Positions 36,985 to 48,224 are shown, numbered from the stretch's first letter. The stretch: 64,000 nucleotides of DNA from Limnanthes douglasii subsp. nivea (GCA_036936605.1 JAUPFV010000005.1:151219195-151283194); one strand, 5' to 3'. The notes: generated from the letters alone by a model not told the origin. Program-made: numbers and translations.

Positions 36985-37527
36985 GTTAAGTACTGCACGA
37001 CCAATGTATATAACCCAGCATAACCGAAAATCTCACTAGATAAGGAAACTATTTATTAACTTTGAATTAAAGAAGCGTACTATGCATGAATCGCGCTTTC
37101 ATTTAATACACATTGCAAACAAAATTTAAATAAATACAAACAAAATATCACGGGCGTATGTGTGGTCAACAACAATAAATGCAATCTTGGAATTTCGAAA
37201 CTACAGAATCCCTGTAACGTTTAGATCTATTTTCTTAAACGTCTCTTATAAAAACCAAATCACGCTTCTTTTTAGGTCGAAAAATACTTTTACTTTTCAC
37301 GAATCACGTTTTCATTTAATACACATCACGGACAAAATTTACATAAACACAATTAACTGCACACGGTCAACATCAATAAATGCTATTTTCTAAAGCGACT
37401 CCTAGTTTAAAACAAATAGCGCTTCTTCTTAGATCCGCAACATTGTTAAATCGATTGTTCCTTAGAAATAGGATTTTAAAATCCGGACATTTTCCTTACA
37501 AATATCATGCTTATCAGTTAAGAAAAA

Positions 37528-37647
37528 GGGGATGCAACACGAGGACTTCCTAGGAGGTCATCCATCATAGTACTACTCTCGCCCAAGCACGCTTGACTGC
37601 GGAGTTCTGATGGGATCCGGTGCATTAGTGCTGGTATGATCGCATCC
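37528..37647 (-). rRNA. 5S rRNA: 5S ribosomal RNA
   Basis: 120 nt. CCTAGGAGGTCATCCATCATAG: three changes in box C. Position 53 C. Short unit, so only the proximal T-run follows. Confidence 0.93.
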
Positions 37648-38190
37648 GTTAAGTACTGCACGACCAATGTATATAACCCAGCATAACCGAAAATCTCACT
37701 AGATAAGGAAACTATTTATTAACTTTGAATTAAAGAAGCGTACTATGCATGAATCGCGCTTTCATTTAATACACATTGCAAACAAAATTTAAATAAATAC
37801 AAACAAAATATCACGGGCGTATGTGTGGTCAACAACAATAAATGCAATCTTGGAATTTCGAAACTACAGGATCCCTGTAACGTTTAGATCTATTTTCTTA
37901 AACGTCTCTTATAAAAACCAAATCACGCTTCTTTTTAGGTCGAAAAATACTTTTACTTTTCACGAAACACGTTTTCATTTAATACACATCACGAACAAAA
38001 TTTACATAAACACAATTAACTGCACACGGTCAACATCAATAGATGCTATTTTCTAAAGCGACTCCTAGTTTAAAACAAATAGCGCTTCTTCTTAGATCCG
38101 CAACATTGTTAAATCGATTGTTCCTTAGAAATATGATTTTAAAATCCGGACATTTTCCTTACAAATATCATGCTTATCAGTTAAGAAAAA

Positions 38191-38310
38191 GGGGATGCAA
38201 CACGAGGACTTCCCAGGAGGTCACCCATCCTAGTACTACTCTCGCCCAAGCACGCTTAACTGCGGAGTTCTGATGGGATCCGGTGCATTAGTGCTGGTAT
38301 GATCGCATCC
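38191..38310 (-). rRNA. 5S rRNA: 5S ribosomal RNA, consensus-like
   Basis: 120 nt with canonical box A and no other visible change from the plant consensus. One of the best candidates for an active gene, although it has the short terminator. Confidence 0.97.
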
Positions 38311-38966
38311 GTTAAGTACTGCACGACCAATGTATATAACCCAGCATAACCGAAAATCTCACTAGATAAGGAAACTATTTATTAACTTTGAATTAAAGAA
38401 GCGTACTCTGCATGAATCGCGCTTCCATTTAATACACATTGCAAACAAAATTTAAATAAATACAAACAAAATATCACGGGCGTATGTGTGGTCAACAACA
38501 ATAAATGCAATCTTGGAATTTCGAAACTACAGGATCCCTGTAACGTTTAGATCTATTTTCTTAAACGTCTCTTATAAAAACCAAATCACGCTTCTTTTTA
38601 GGTCGAAAAATACTTTTACTTTTCACGAATCACGTTTTCATTTAATACACATCACGGATTTTAAAATCCGGACATTTTCTTAAACGTCTCTTATAAAAAC
38701 CAAATCACGCTTCTTTTTAGGTCGAAAAATACTTTTACTTTTCACGAATCACGTTTTCATTTAATACACATCACGGACAAAATTTACATAAACACAATTA
38801 ACTGCACACGGTCAACATCAATAAATGCTATTTTCTAAAGCGACTCCTAGTTTAAAACAAATAGCGCTTCTTCTTAGATCCGCAACATTGTTAAATCGAT
38901 TGTTCCTTAGAAATAGGATTTTAAAACATTTTCCTTACAAATATCATGCTTATCAGTTAAGAAAAA
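38311..38966. repeat. Rearranged 5S spacer (656 bp)
   Basis: After CATCACGGATTTTAAAATCC the sequence jumps back to TTAAACGTCTC, so part of the spacer including subrepeat B is present twice. A 9-bp loss gives TTAAAACATTTTCC near 38925. No gene. Confidence 0.85.
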
Positions 38967-39013
38967 AGGGATGCAACACGAGGACTTCCTAGGAGGTCAT
39001 CCATCCTAGTACT
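38967..39013 (-). pseudogene. 5S rRNA 3' fragment (47 bp)
   Basis: Only the last ~47 nt of the gene remain. CTAGTACT of box C joins GCACGACC of the promoter flank. The normal gene has AGTACT at both places (CTAGTACTAC and AAGTACTGC), so the deletion used a 6-base direct repeat. Confidence 0.93.
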
Positions 39014-39420
39014 GCACGACCAATGTATATAACCCAGCATAACCGAAAATCTCACTAGATAAGGAAACTATTTATTAACTTTGAATTAAAGAAGCGTGCT
39101 ATGCATGAATCGCGCTTTTATTTAATACACATTGCAAACAAAATTTAAATAAATACAAACAAAATATCACGGGCGTATGTGTGGTCAACAACTATAAATG
39201 CAATCTTGGAATTTCGAAACTACAGGATCCCTGTAACGTTTAGATCTATTTTCTTAAACGTCTCTTATAAAAACCAAATCACGCTTCTTTTTAGGTCGAA
39301 AAATAATTTTACTTTTCACGAATCACGTTTTCATTTAATACACATCACGGACAAAATTTACATAAACACAATTAACTACACGGTCAAAATCAATAAATGC
39401 TATTTTCTAAAGCGACTCCT

Positions 39421-39479
39421 AGTTTAAAACATCAATAAATGCTATTTTCTAAAGCGACTCCTAGTTTAAAACAAATAGC
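39421..39479. repeat. 42-bp spacer duplication
   Basis: ATCAATAAATGCTATTTTCT with the following AAAGCGACTCCTAGTTTAAAAC is tandemly repeated (39388-39471). The same duplication appears near 42437-42520, 48131-48214 and 51361-51450. Confidence 0.82.
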
Positions 39480-39586
39480 GCTTCTTCTTAGATCCGCAAC
39501 ATTGTTAAATCGATTGTTCCTTAGAAATAGGATTTTAAAATCCGGACATTTTCCTTACAAATATCATGCTTATAAGTTAAGAAAAA

Positions 39587-39706
39587 GGGGATGCAACACG
39601 AGGACTTCCCAGGAGGTCACCCATCCTAGTACTACTCTCGCCCAAGCACACTTGACAGCGGAGTTCTGATGGGATCCGGTGCATTAGTGCTGGTATGATC
39701 GCATCC
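39587..39706 (-). rRNA. 5S rRNA: 5S ribosomal RNA
   Basis: 120 nt. Box A region reads CACACTTGACAGCGG, three changes from consensus. Short unit. Confidence 0.92.
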
Positions 39707-40503
39707 GTTAAGTACTGCACGACCAATGTATATAACCCAGCATAACCGAAAATCTCACTAGATAAGGAAACTATTTATTAACTTTGAATTAAAGAAGCGT
39801 ACTATGCATGAATCGCGCTTTCATTTAATACACATTGCAAACAAAATTTAAATAAATACAAATAAAATATCACGGGCGTATGTGTGGTCAACAACAATAA
39901 ATGCAATCTTGGAATTTCGAAACTACAGGATCCCTGTAACGTTTAGATCTATTTTCTTAAACGTCTCTTATAAAAACCAAATCACGCTTCTTTTTAGGTC
40001 GAAAAATACTTTTACTTTTCACGAATCACGTTTTCATTTAATACACATCACGGACAAAATTTACATAAACACAATTAACTGCACACGGTCAACATCAATA
40101 AATGCTATTTTCTAAAGCGACTCCTAGTTTAAAACAAATAGCGCTTCTTCTTAGATCCGCAACATTGTTAAATCGATTGTTCCTTAGAAATAGGATTTTA
40201 AAATCCGGACATTTTCTTAAACGTCTCTTATAAAAACCAAATCACGCTTCTTTTTAGGTCGAAAAATACTTTTACTTTTCACGAATCACGTTTTCATTTA
40301 ATACACATCACGGACAAAATTTACATAAACACAATTAACTGCACACGGTCAACATCAATAAATGCTATTTTCTAAAGCGACTCCTAGTTTAAAACAAATA
40401 GCGCTTCTTCTTAGATCCGCAACATTGTTAAATCGATTGTTCCTTAGAAATAGGATTTTAAAACATTTTCCTTACAAATATCATGCTTATCAGTTAAGAA
40501 AAA
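39707..40503. repeat. Rearranged 5S spacer (797 bp)
   Basis: A complete spacer runs to CCGGACATTTTC at 40215 and then restarts at TTAAACGTCTC, giving a ~254-bp partial duplication. The breakpoint equals that at 38680. No gene. Confidence 0.87.
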
Positions 40504-40623
40504 AGGGATGCAACACGAGGACTTCCTAGGAGGTCATCCATCCTAGTACTACTCTCGCCCAAGCACGCTTGACTGCGGAGTTCTGATGGGATCCGGTGCA
40601 TTAGTGCTGGTATGATCGCATCC
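40504..40623 (-). rRNA. 5S rRNA: 5S ribosomal RNA
   Basis: 120 nt. CCTAGGAGGTCATCC changes in box C; position 53 C. Upstream flank has GCACGGCC. Confidence 0.94.
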
Positions 40624-41166
40624 GTTAAGTACTGCACGGCCAATGTATATAACCCAGCATAACCGAAAATCTCACTAGATAAGGAAACTATTTATTAACT
40701 TTGAATTAAAGAAGCGTACTATGCATGAATCGCGCTTTCATTTAATACACATTGCAAACAAAATTTAAATAAATACAAACAAAATATCACGGGCGTATGT
40801 GTGGTCAACAACAATAAATGCAATCTTGGAATTTCGAAACTACAGGATCCCTGTAACGTTTAGATCTATTTTCTTAAACGTCTCTTATAAAAACCAAATC
40901 ACGCTTCTTTTTAGGTCGAAAAATACTTTTACTTTTCACGAAACACGTTTTCATTTAATACACATCACGGACAAAATTTACATAAACACAATTAACTGCA
41001 CACGGTCAACATCAATAGATGCTATTTTCTAAAGCGACTCCTAGTTTAAAACAAATAGCGCTTCTTTTTAGATCCGCAACATTGTTAAATCGATTGTTCC
41101 TTAGAAATATGATTTTAAAATCCGGATATTTTCCTTACAAATATCATGCTTATCAGTTAAGAAAAA

Positions 41167-41286
41167 GGGGATGCAACACGAGGACTTCCCAGGAGGTCAC
41201 CCATCCTAGTACTACTCTCGTCCAAGCACGCTTAACTGCGGAGTTCTGATGGGATCCGGTGCATTAGTGCTGGTATGATCGCATCC
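41167..41286 (-). rRNA. 5S rRNA: 5S ribosomal RNA
   Basis: 120 nt. Canonical box A, one change CTCGTCCAAG. Shares spacer variants (CAATAGATGC, GAAACACG) with the unit at 38191. Confidence 0.95.
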
Positions 41287-41926
41287 GTTAAGTACTGCAC
41301 GACCAATGTATATAACCCAGCATAACCGAAAATCTCACTAGATAAGGAAACTATTTATTAACTTTGAATTAAAGAAGCGTACTATGCATGAATCGCGCTT
41401 CCATTTAATACACATTGCAAACAAAATTTAAATAAATACAAACAAAATATCACGGGCGTATGTGTGGTCAACAACAATAAATGCAATCTTGGAATTTCGA
41501 AACTACAGGATCCCTGTAACGTTTAGATCTATTTTCTTAAACGTCTCTTATAAAAACCAAATCACGCTTCTTTTTAGGTCGAAAAATACTTTTACTTTTC
41601 ACGAATCACGTTTTCATTTAATACACATCACGGACAAAATTTACATAAACACAATTAACTGCACACGGTCAACATCAATAAATGCTATTTTCTAAAGCGA
41701 CTCCTAGTTTAAAACAAATAGCGCTTCTTCTTAGATCCGCAACATTGTTAAATCGATTGTTCCTTAGAAATAGGATTTTAAAATCCTGACATTTTCCTTA
41801 CAAATATCATGCTTATCAATTAATACTCACCGACCAAAACCAAAATGAAATTACAAATATCATGCTTATCAATTAATACTCACCGACCAAAACCAAAATG
41901 AAATTGAAAAAAAAAATTAAGAAAAA
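41287..41926. repeat. 5S spacer with 53-bp duplication
   Basis: TTACAAATATCATGCTTATC and the following ACTCACCGACC segment are repeated just before the terminator at 41798-41903. Long-type spacer within the middle block. Confidence 0.82.
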
Positions 41927-42046
41927 TGGGATGCAACACGAGGACTTCCCAGGAGGTCACCCATCCTAGTACTACTCTCGCCCAAGCACGCTTATCTGCG
42001 GAGTTCTGATGGGATCCGGTACATTAGTGCTGGTATGATCGCATCC
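41927..42046 (-). rRNA. 5S rRNA: 5S ribosomal RNA
   Basis: 120 nt. Box A CTTATCTGC and GGTACATTAG changes. The RNA would end CCCA (TGGGATGC on plus), a feature shared with 36174, 47626 and 62892. Confidence 0.93.
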
Positions 42047-42631
42047 GTTAAGTACTGCACGACCAATGTATATAACCCAGCATAACCGAAAATCTCACTA
42101 GATAAGGAAACTATTTATTAACTTTGAATTAAAGAAACGTACTATGCATGAATCGCGCTTTTATTTAATACACATTGCAAACAAAATTTAAATAAATACA
42201 AACAAAATATCACGGGCGTATGTGTGGTCAACAACAATAAATGCAATCTTGGAATTTCGAAACTACAGGATCCTTGTAACGTTTAGATCTATTTTCTTAA
42301 ACGTCTCTTATAAAAACCAAATCACGCTTCTTTTTAGGTCGAAAAATAATTTAACTTTTCACGAACCACGTTTTCATTTAATACACATCACAGATAAAAT
42401 TTACATAAACACAATTAACTACACACGGTCAACATCAATAAATGCTATTTTCTAAAGCGACTCCTAGTTTAAAACATCAATAAATGCTATTTTCTAAAGC
42501 GACTCCTAGTTTAAAACAAATAGCGCTTCTTCTTAGATCCGAAACATTGTTAAATCGATTGTTCCTTAGAAATAGGATTTTAAAATCCGGACATTTTCCT
42601 TACAAATATCATGCTTATCAGTTAAGAAAAA

Positions 42632-42751
42632 GGGGATGCAACACGAGGACTTCCCAGGAGGTCACCCATCCTAGTACTACTCTCTCCCAAGCACGCTTCA
42701 CTGCGGAGTTCTGATGGGATCCGGTGCATTAGTGCTGGTATGATCGCATCC
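42632..42751 (-). rRNA. 5S rRNA: 5S ribosomal RNA
   Basis: 120 nt. Position 53 G; CTCTCTCCCAAG. The -8/-7 flank reads TAATGC instead of TACTGC. Confidence 0.93.
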
Positions 42752-43319
42752 GTTAAGTAATGCACGACCAATGTATATAACCCAGCATAACCGAAAATCT
42801 CACTAGATAAGGAAACTATTTATTAACTTTGAATTAAAGAAGCGTACTATGCATGAATCGCGCTTTCATTTAATACACATTACAAACAACATTTAAATAA
42901 ATACAAACAAAATATCACGGGCGTATGTGTGGTCAACAACAATAAATGCAATCTTGGAATTTCGAAACTACAGGATCCCTGTAACGTTTAGATCTATTTT
43001 CTTAAACGTCTCTTATAAAAACCAAATCACGCTTCTTTTTAGGTCGAAAAATACTTTTACTTTTCACGAATCACGTTTTCATTTAATACACATCACGGAC
43101 AAAATTTACATAAACACAATTAACTGCACACGGTCAACATCAATAAATGCTATTTTCTAAAGCGACTCCTAGTTTAAAACAAATAGCGCTTCTTCTTAGA
43201 TCCGCAACATTGTTAAATCGATTGTTCCATAGAAATAGGATTTTAAAATCCGGACATTTTCCTTACAAATATCATGCTTAATTTTCCTTACAAATATCAT
43301 GCTTATCAATTAAGAAAAA

Positions 43320-43439
43320 GGGGATGCAACACGAGGACTTCCCAGAAGGTCACCCATCCTAGTACTACTCTCGCCCGAGCACGCTTCACTGCGGAGTTCT
43401 GATGGGATTCGGTGCATTAGTGCTGGTATGATCGCATCC
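43320..43439 (-). rRNA. 5S rRNA: 5S ribosomal RNA
   Basis: 120 nt. Position 53 G, CCCAGAAGG, GCCCGAGC and GGGATTCGG changes. A 25-bp duplication (ATTTTCCTTACAAATATCAT) precedes it. Confidence 0.92.
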
Positions 43440-43943
43440 GTTAAGTACTGCACGACCAATGTATATAACCCAGCATAACCGAAAATCTCACTAGATAAGG
43501 AAACTATTTATTAACTTTGAATTAAAGAAGCGTACTATGCATGAATCGCGCTTTCATTTAATACACATTGCAAACAAAATTTAAATAAATACAAACAAAA
43601 TATCACGGTCGTATGTGTGGTCAACAACAATAAATTCAATCTTGGAATTTCGAAACTACAGGATCCCTGTAACGTTTAGATCTATTTTCTTAAACGTCTC
43701 TTATAAAAACCAAATCACGCTTCTTTTTAGGTCGAAAAATACTTTTACTTTTCACGAATCACGTTTTCATTTAATACACATCACGGACAAAATTTACATA
43801 AACACAATTAACTGCACACGGTCAACATCAATAAATGCTATTTTCTAAAGCGACTCCTAGTTTAAAACAAATAGCGCTTTTTCTTAGATCCGCAAAATCC
43901 GGACATTTTCCGTACAAATATCATGCTTATCAGTTAAGAAAAA

Positions 43944-44015
43944 GGGGATGCAACACGAGGACTTCCTGGGAGTTCTGATGGGATCCGGTGCATTAGTGCT
44001 GGTATGATCGCATCC
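43944..44015 (-). pseudogene. 5S rRNA gene with 48-bp internal deletion
   Basis: 72 bp. GACTTCCTGGG joins AGTTCTGATG, deleting box C and box A. The preceding spacer also lost 39 bp (CCGCAAAATCCGG). Confidence 0.93.
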
Positions 44016-44560
44016 GTTAAGTACTGCACGACCAATGTATATAACCCAGCATAACCGAAAATCTCACTAGATAAGGAAACTATTTATTAACTTTGAATTA
44101 AAGAAGCGTACTATGCATGAATCGCGCTTTCATTTAATACACATTGCAAACAAAATTTAAATAAATACAAACAAAATATCACGGGCGTATGTGTGGTCAA
44201 CAACAATAAATGCAATCTTGGAATTTCGAAACTATAGGATCCCTGTAACGTTTAGATCTATTTTCTTAAACGTCTCTTATAAAAACCAAATCACGCTTCT
44301 TTTTAGGTCGAAAAATACTTTTACATTTTTCACGAATCACGTTTTCATTTAATACACATCACGGACAAAATTTACATAAACACAATTAACTGCACACGGT
44401 CAACGTCAATAAATGCTATTTTCTAAAGCGACTCCTAGTTTAAAACAAATAGCGCTTCTTCTTAGATCCGCAACATTGTTAAATCGATTGTTCCTTAGAA
44501 ATAGGATTTTAAAATCCTGACATTTTCCTTACAAATATCATGCTTATTAGTTAAGAAAAA

Positions 44561-44668
44561 GGGGATGCAACACGAGGACTTCCCAGGAGGTCACCCATCC
44601 TAGTACTACTCTCGCCCAAGCACGCTTGACTGCGGAGTTCTGATGGGATCCGGTGCATTAGTGCATCC
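44561..44668 (-). pseudogene. 5S rRNA gene with 12-bp 5' deletion (second occurrence)
   Basis: 108 bp, same deletion as at 36877, 7,684 bp away. The rest of the gene matches consensus except position 53 C. Confidence 0.92.
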
Positions 44669-45211
44669 GTTAAGTATTGCACGACCAATGTATATAACCC
44701 AGCATAACCGAAAATCTCACTAGATAAGGAAACTATTTATTAACTTTGAATTAAAGAAGCGTACTATGCATGAATCGCGCTTTCATTTAATACACATTGC
44801 AAACAAAATTTAAATAAATACAAACAAAATATCACGGGCGTATGTGTGGTCAACAACAATAAATACAATCTTGGAATTTCGAAACTACAGAATCCCTGTA
44901 ACGTTTAGATCTATTTTCTTAAACGTCTCTTATAAAAACCAAATCACGCTTCTTTTTAGGTCGAAAAATACTTTTACTTTTCACGAATCACGTTTTCATT
45001 TAATACACATCACGGACAAAATTTACATAAACACAATTAACTGCACACGGTCAACATCAATAAATGCTATTTTCTAAAGCGACTCCTAGTTTAAAACAAA
45101 TAGCGCTTCTTCTTAGATCCGCAACATTGTTAAATCGATTGTTCCTTAGAAATAGGATTTTAAAATCCGGACATTTTCCTTACAAATATCATGCTTATCA
45201 GTTAAGAAAAA

Positions 45212-45331
45212 GGGGATGCAACACGAGGACTTCCTAGGAGGTCATCCATCCTAGTACTACTCTTGCCCAAGCACGCTTGACTGCGGAGTTCTGATGGGAT
45301 CCGGTGCATTAGTGCTGGTATGATCGCATCC
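45212..45331 (-). rRNA. 5S rRNA: 5S ribosomal RNA
   Basis: 120 nt. CCTAGGAGGTCATCC changes as at 37528, plus CTCTTGCCC. Confidence 0.94.
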
Positions 45332-45874
45332 GTTAAGTACTGCACGACCAATGTATATAACCCAGCATAACCGAAAATCTCACTAGATAAGGAAACTATT
45401 TATTAACTTTGAATTAAAGAAGCGTACTATGCATGAATCGCGCTTTCATTTAATACACATTGCAAACAAAATTTAAATAAATACAAACAAAATATCACGG
45501 GCGTATGTGTGGTCAACAACAATAAATGCAATCTTGGAATTTCGAAACTACAGGATCCCTGTAACGTTTAGATTTATTTTCTTAAACGTCTCTTATAAAA
45601 ACCAAATCACGCTTCTTTTTAGGTCGAAAAATACTTTTACTTTTCACGAATCACGTTTTCATTTAATACACATCACGGACAAAATTTACATAAACACAAT
45701 TAACTGCACACGGTCAACATCAATAGATGCTATTTTCTAAAGCGACTCCTAGTTTAAAACAAATAGCGCTTCTTCTTAGATCCGCAACATTGTTAAATCG
45801 ATTGTTCCTTAGAAATAGGATTTTAAAATCCGGACATTTTCCTTACAAATATCATGCTTATCAGTTAAGAAAAA

Positions 45875-45994
45875 GGGGATGCAACACGAGGACTTCCCAG
45901 GAGGTCACCCATCCTAGTACTACTCTCGCCCAAGCACGCTTGACTGCGGAGTTCTGATGGGATCCGGTGCATTAGTGCTGGTATGATCGCATCC
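45875..45994 (-). rRNA. 5S rRNA: 5S ribosomal RNA next to transposon
   Basis: 120 nt, position 53 C only. Its TATATA (46017-46022), GC and C signals are intact. The transposon lies upstream, with its duplicated target starting 63 bp before the first base of the gene. Confidence 0.96.
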
Positions 45995-46056
45995 GTTAAG
46001 TACTGCACGACCAATGTATATAACCCAGCATAACCGAAAATCTCACTAGATAAGGA

Positions 46057-46065
46057 AACTATTTA
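46057..46065. repeat. Left target-site duplication
   Basis: AACTATTTA, identical to 47102-47110. The site lies in the conserved GGAAACTATTTATTAAC spacer segment. Confidence 0.93.
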
Positions 46066-46108
46066 GGCCAAAGCTATTTCCTCCATGTTATTTTTTATTT
46101 CCTCCATC
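46066..46108 (+). repeat. Left terminal inverted repeat (43 bp)
   Basis: Perfect match to the reverse complement of 47059-47101. It contains the 11-mer ATTTCCTCCAT twice, 21 bp apart. Confidence 0.93.
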
Positions 46109-46530
46109 TTTCAAACTTTCAAAAACACTAGTGACTTGCTTTTACCAAATTACCCTTATTTTTATTTCAAATTTATCATTATATGCCATTTATCTAATTA
46201 AAAGTCTTATATGAAAAAACACAGCATTAACCTAACTTTAATCCAAGATATATGATTCTACCTCCAAAATTAACCCTAAAACAAAGAACTTCAATTTTAT
46301 TGAAGATTAATCATGGAAAATGAAGAAACCCAAACAAAGCCGGAGAACAACACTCAATCGACAAACAATGTAATTTAAACTTGTTTTTACGTTTTACAAC
46401 TTCGTAGCTTGAAAATACCTATTTTGAAACTTATTTTTTTCAGCTAAACCCGTTTTTACAGTTCTGAAAAAAAAAACAACTATTTCCGAGCCGGGAATTA
46501 GGAATCAGGTGTGATTTTTAAAAAAAAATG

Positions 46531-46569
46531 TGCAACTGATTCCGAGAGGGCCACTCGGAATCAGTTGCA
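46531..46569. repeat. Large hairpin 1 inside transposon
   Basis: Perfect 16-bp arms (TGCAACTGATTCCGAG and its complement) around a 7-base AGGGCCA loop. Confidence 0.88.
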
Positions 46570-46618
46570 AACCCTCTGTCTCGTTAGTTTATGTGATAAT
46601 TTGTTTACTGGGACATTG

Positions 46619-46653
46619 CACTTGATTCCGAGTGGCCCTCTCGGAATCAAGTG
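46619..46653. repeat. Large hairpin 2 inside transposon
   Basis: Perfect 14-bp arms (CACTTGATTCCGAG and its complement) around TGGCCCT. The loop is the exact complement of the loop of hairpin 1, so the two cores are inverted copies of each other. Confidence 0.88.
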
Positions 46654-46756
46654 TAAAACACCAGTGTAAGAAAAGCATGGTGCTCGCTATTAAATATAAT
46701 CAACCTATTGCCGTCTTCAATTCTGTGATACGAATCTAACATAGAAATCTAACTTA

Positions 46757-46802
46757 AAACCCTAATCGAAATCGAACGACAAAATCTAACTACAAACCCT
46801 AA
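46757..46802 (+). promoter_or_regulatory. Two AAACCCTAA (telo-box-like) motifs in transposon
   Basis: AAACCCTAA at 46757-46765 and 46794-46802, followed at 46811 by ATGGGTAAG. Such boxes are known from promoters and leaders of plant translation-related genes. Here they may mark a captured 5' gene end. The ATG opens only 34 codons (46811-46915). Confidence 0.35.
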
Positions 46803-47058
46803 ATTTGATAATGGGTAAGAACCTAGAATTTCTTTCTCCAAGCTTTCTCTATCTTCGAATCAGCTGTTGTAAGGTACTGATAAGTGAAAAATGGGTTTTC
46901 TTCTTTGTAAGGTAGTTCTTTATGGTGAAGAATGGGTTTTGTTGTACTAAATTGGATGGGTATGTTAGGGTAATAGTTTTGTGAAGAAAAAATGGGTAAA
47001 AGGGCAATTTTGTAACTTCCTTTATGGAGGAAATAACATCATGGAGGATTTTTCAAAT

Positions 47059-47101
47059 GATGGAGGAAATAAAAAATAACATGGAGGAAATAGCTTTGGC
47101 C
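47059..47101 (-). repeat. Right terminal inverted repeat (43 bp)
   Basis: Perfect partner of the left end. Further ATGGAGGA motifs lie just inside it at 47024 and 47041, giving four in about 68 bp; they may be transposase-binding repeats. Confidence 0.92.
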
Positions 47102-47110
47102 AACTATTTA
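47102..47110. repeat. Right target-site duplication
   Basis: AACTATTTA, followed by TTAACTTTGAATT, the normal continuation of the spacer. Confidence 0.93.
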
Positions 47111-47625
47111 TTAACTTTGAATTAAAGAAGCGTACTATGCATGAATCGCGCTTCCATTTAATACACATTGCAAACAAAATTTAAATAAATACAAACAAAA
47201 TATCACGGGCGTATGTGTGGTCAACAACAATAAATGCAATCTTGGAATTTCGAAACTACAGGATCCCTGTAACGTTTAGATCTATTTTCTTAAACGTCTC
47301 TTATAAAAACCAAAGCACGCTTCTTTTTAGGTCGAAAAATACTTTTACTTTTCACGAATCACGTTTTCATTTAATACACATCACGGACAAAATTTACATA
47401 AACACAATTAACTGCACACGGTCAACATCAATAAATGTTATTTTCTAAAGCGACTCCTAGTTTAAAACAAATAGCGCTTCTTCTTAGATCCGCAACATTG
47501 TTAAATCGATTGTTCCTTAGAAATAGGATTTTAAAATCCTGACATTTTCCTTACAAATATCATGCTTATCAATTAATACTCACCGACCAAAACCAAAATG
47601 AAATTGAAAAAAAAATTAAGAAAAA

Positions 47626-47745
47626 TGGGATGCAACACGAGGACTTCCCAGGAGGTCACCTATCCTAGTACTACTCTCGCCCAAGCACACTTAACTGCGG
47701 AGTTCTGATGGGATCCGGTGCATAAGTGCTGGTATGATCTCATCC
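47626..47745 (-). rRNA. 5S rRNA: 5S ribosomal RNA
   Basis: 120 nt. Canonical box A core, but CACACTTAACT, GGTCACCTATCC, GTGCATAAG and GATCTCATCC changes. Long-type unit; 3' end CCCA. Confidence 0.91.
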
Positions 47746-48224
47746 GTTAAGTACTGCACGACCAATGTATATAACCCAGCATAACCGAAAATCTCACTAG
47801 ATAAGGCAACTATTTATTAACCTTGAATTAAAGAAGCGTACTATGCATGAATCGCGCTTTCATTTAATACACATTGCAAACAAAATTTAAATAAATACAA
47901 ACAAAATATCACGGGCGTATGTGTGGTCAACAACAATAAATGCAATCTTGGAATTTCGAAACTACAGGATCCCTGTAACGTTTAGATCTATTTTCTTAAA
48001 CGTCTCTTATAAAAACCAAATCACGCTTCTTTTTAGGTCGAAAAATAATTTTACTTTTCACGAATCACGTTTTCATTTAATACACATCACGGACAAAATT
48101 TACATAAACACAATTAACTACACACGGTCAACATCAATAAATGCTATTTTCTAAAGCGACTCCTAGTTTAAAACATCAATAAATGCTATTTTCTAAAGCG
48201 ACTCCTAGTTTAAAACAAATAGCG

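Larger units (their letters stand above)
46066..47101. mobile_element. Non-autonomous Mutator-like DNA transposon (1,036 bp)
   Basis: Seen: perfect 43-bp terminal inverted repeats starting GGCCAAAGCTATTTCCTCC, flanked by the 9-bp direct repeat AACTATTTA. Removing the element and one repeat restores exactly the spacer sequence of all other units. Known: 9-bp target duplications with long inverted ends are typical of Mutator-like elements. There is no transposase; the longest internal frames found are about 34 codons. Inside are two large hairpins and AT-rich DNA with two AAACCCTAA boxes, which could be a captured gene fragment. It occurs once in the window and the ends and target copies are perfect, so the insertion is young. 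Superfamily assignment is inference. Confidence 0.93.

Noticed and set aside
46313..46378. 21-codon frame in the transposon as a gene
   Set aside because: Too short, and splicing at the possible donor only adds a few codons before a stop in the frame tested.
46066..47101. Transposon as hAT or PIF/Harbinger type
   Set aside because: hAT elements make 8-bp and Harbinger elements 3-bp target duplications. Here the duplication is exactly 9 bp, confirmed by the intact site in sister units.
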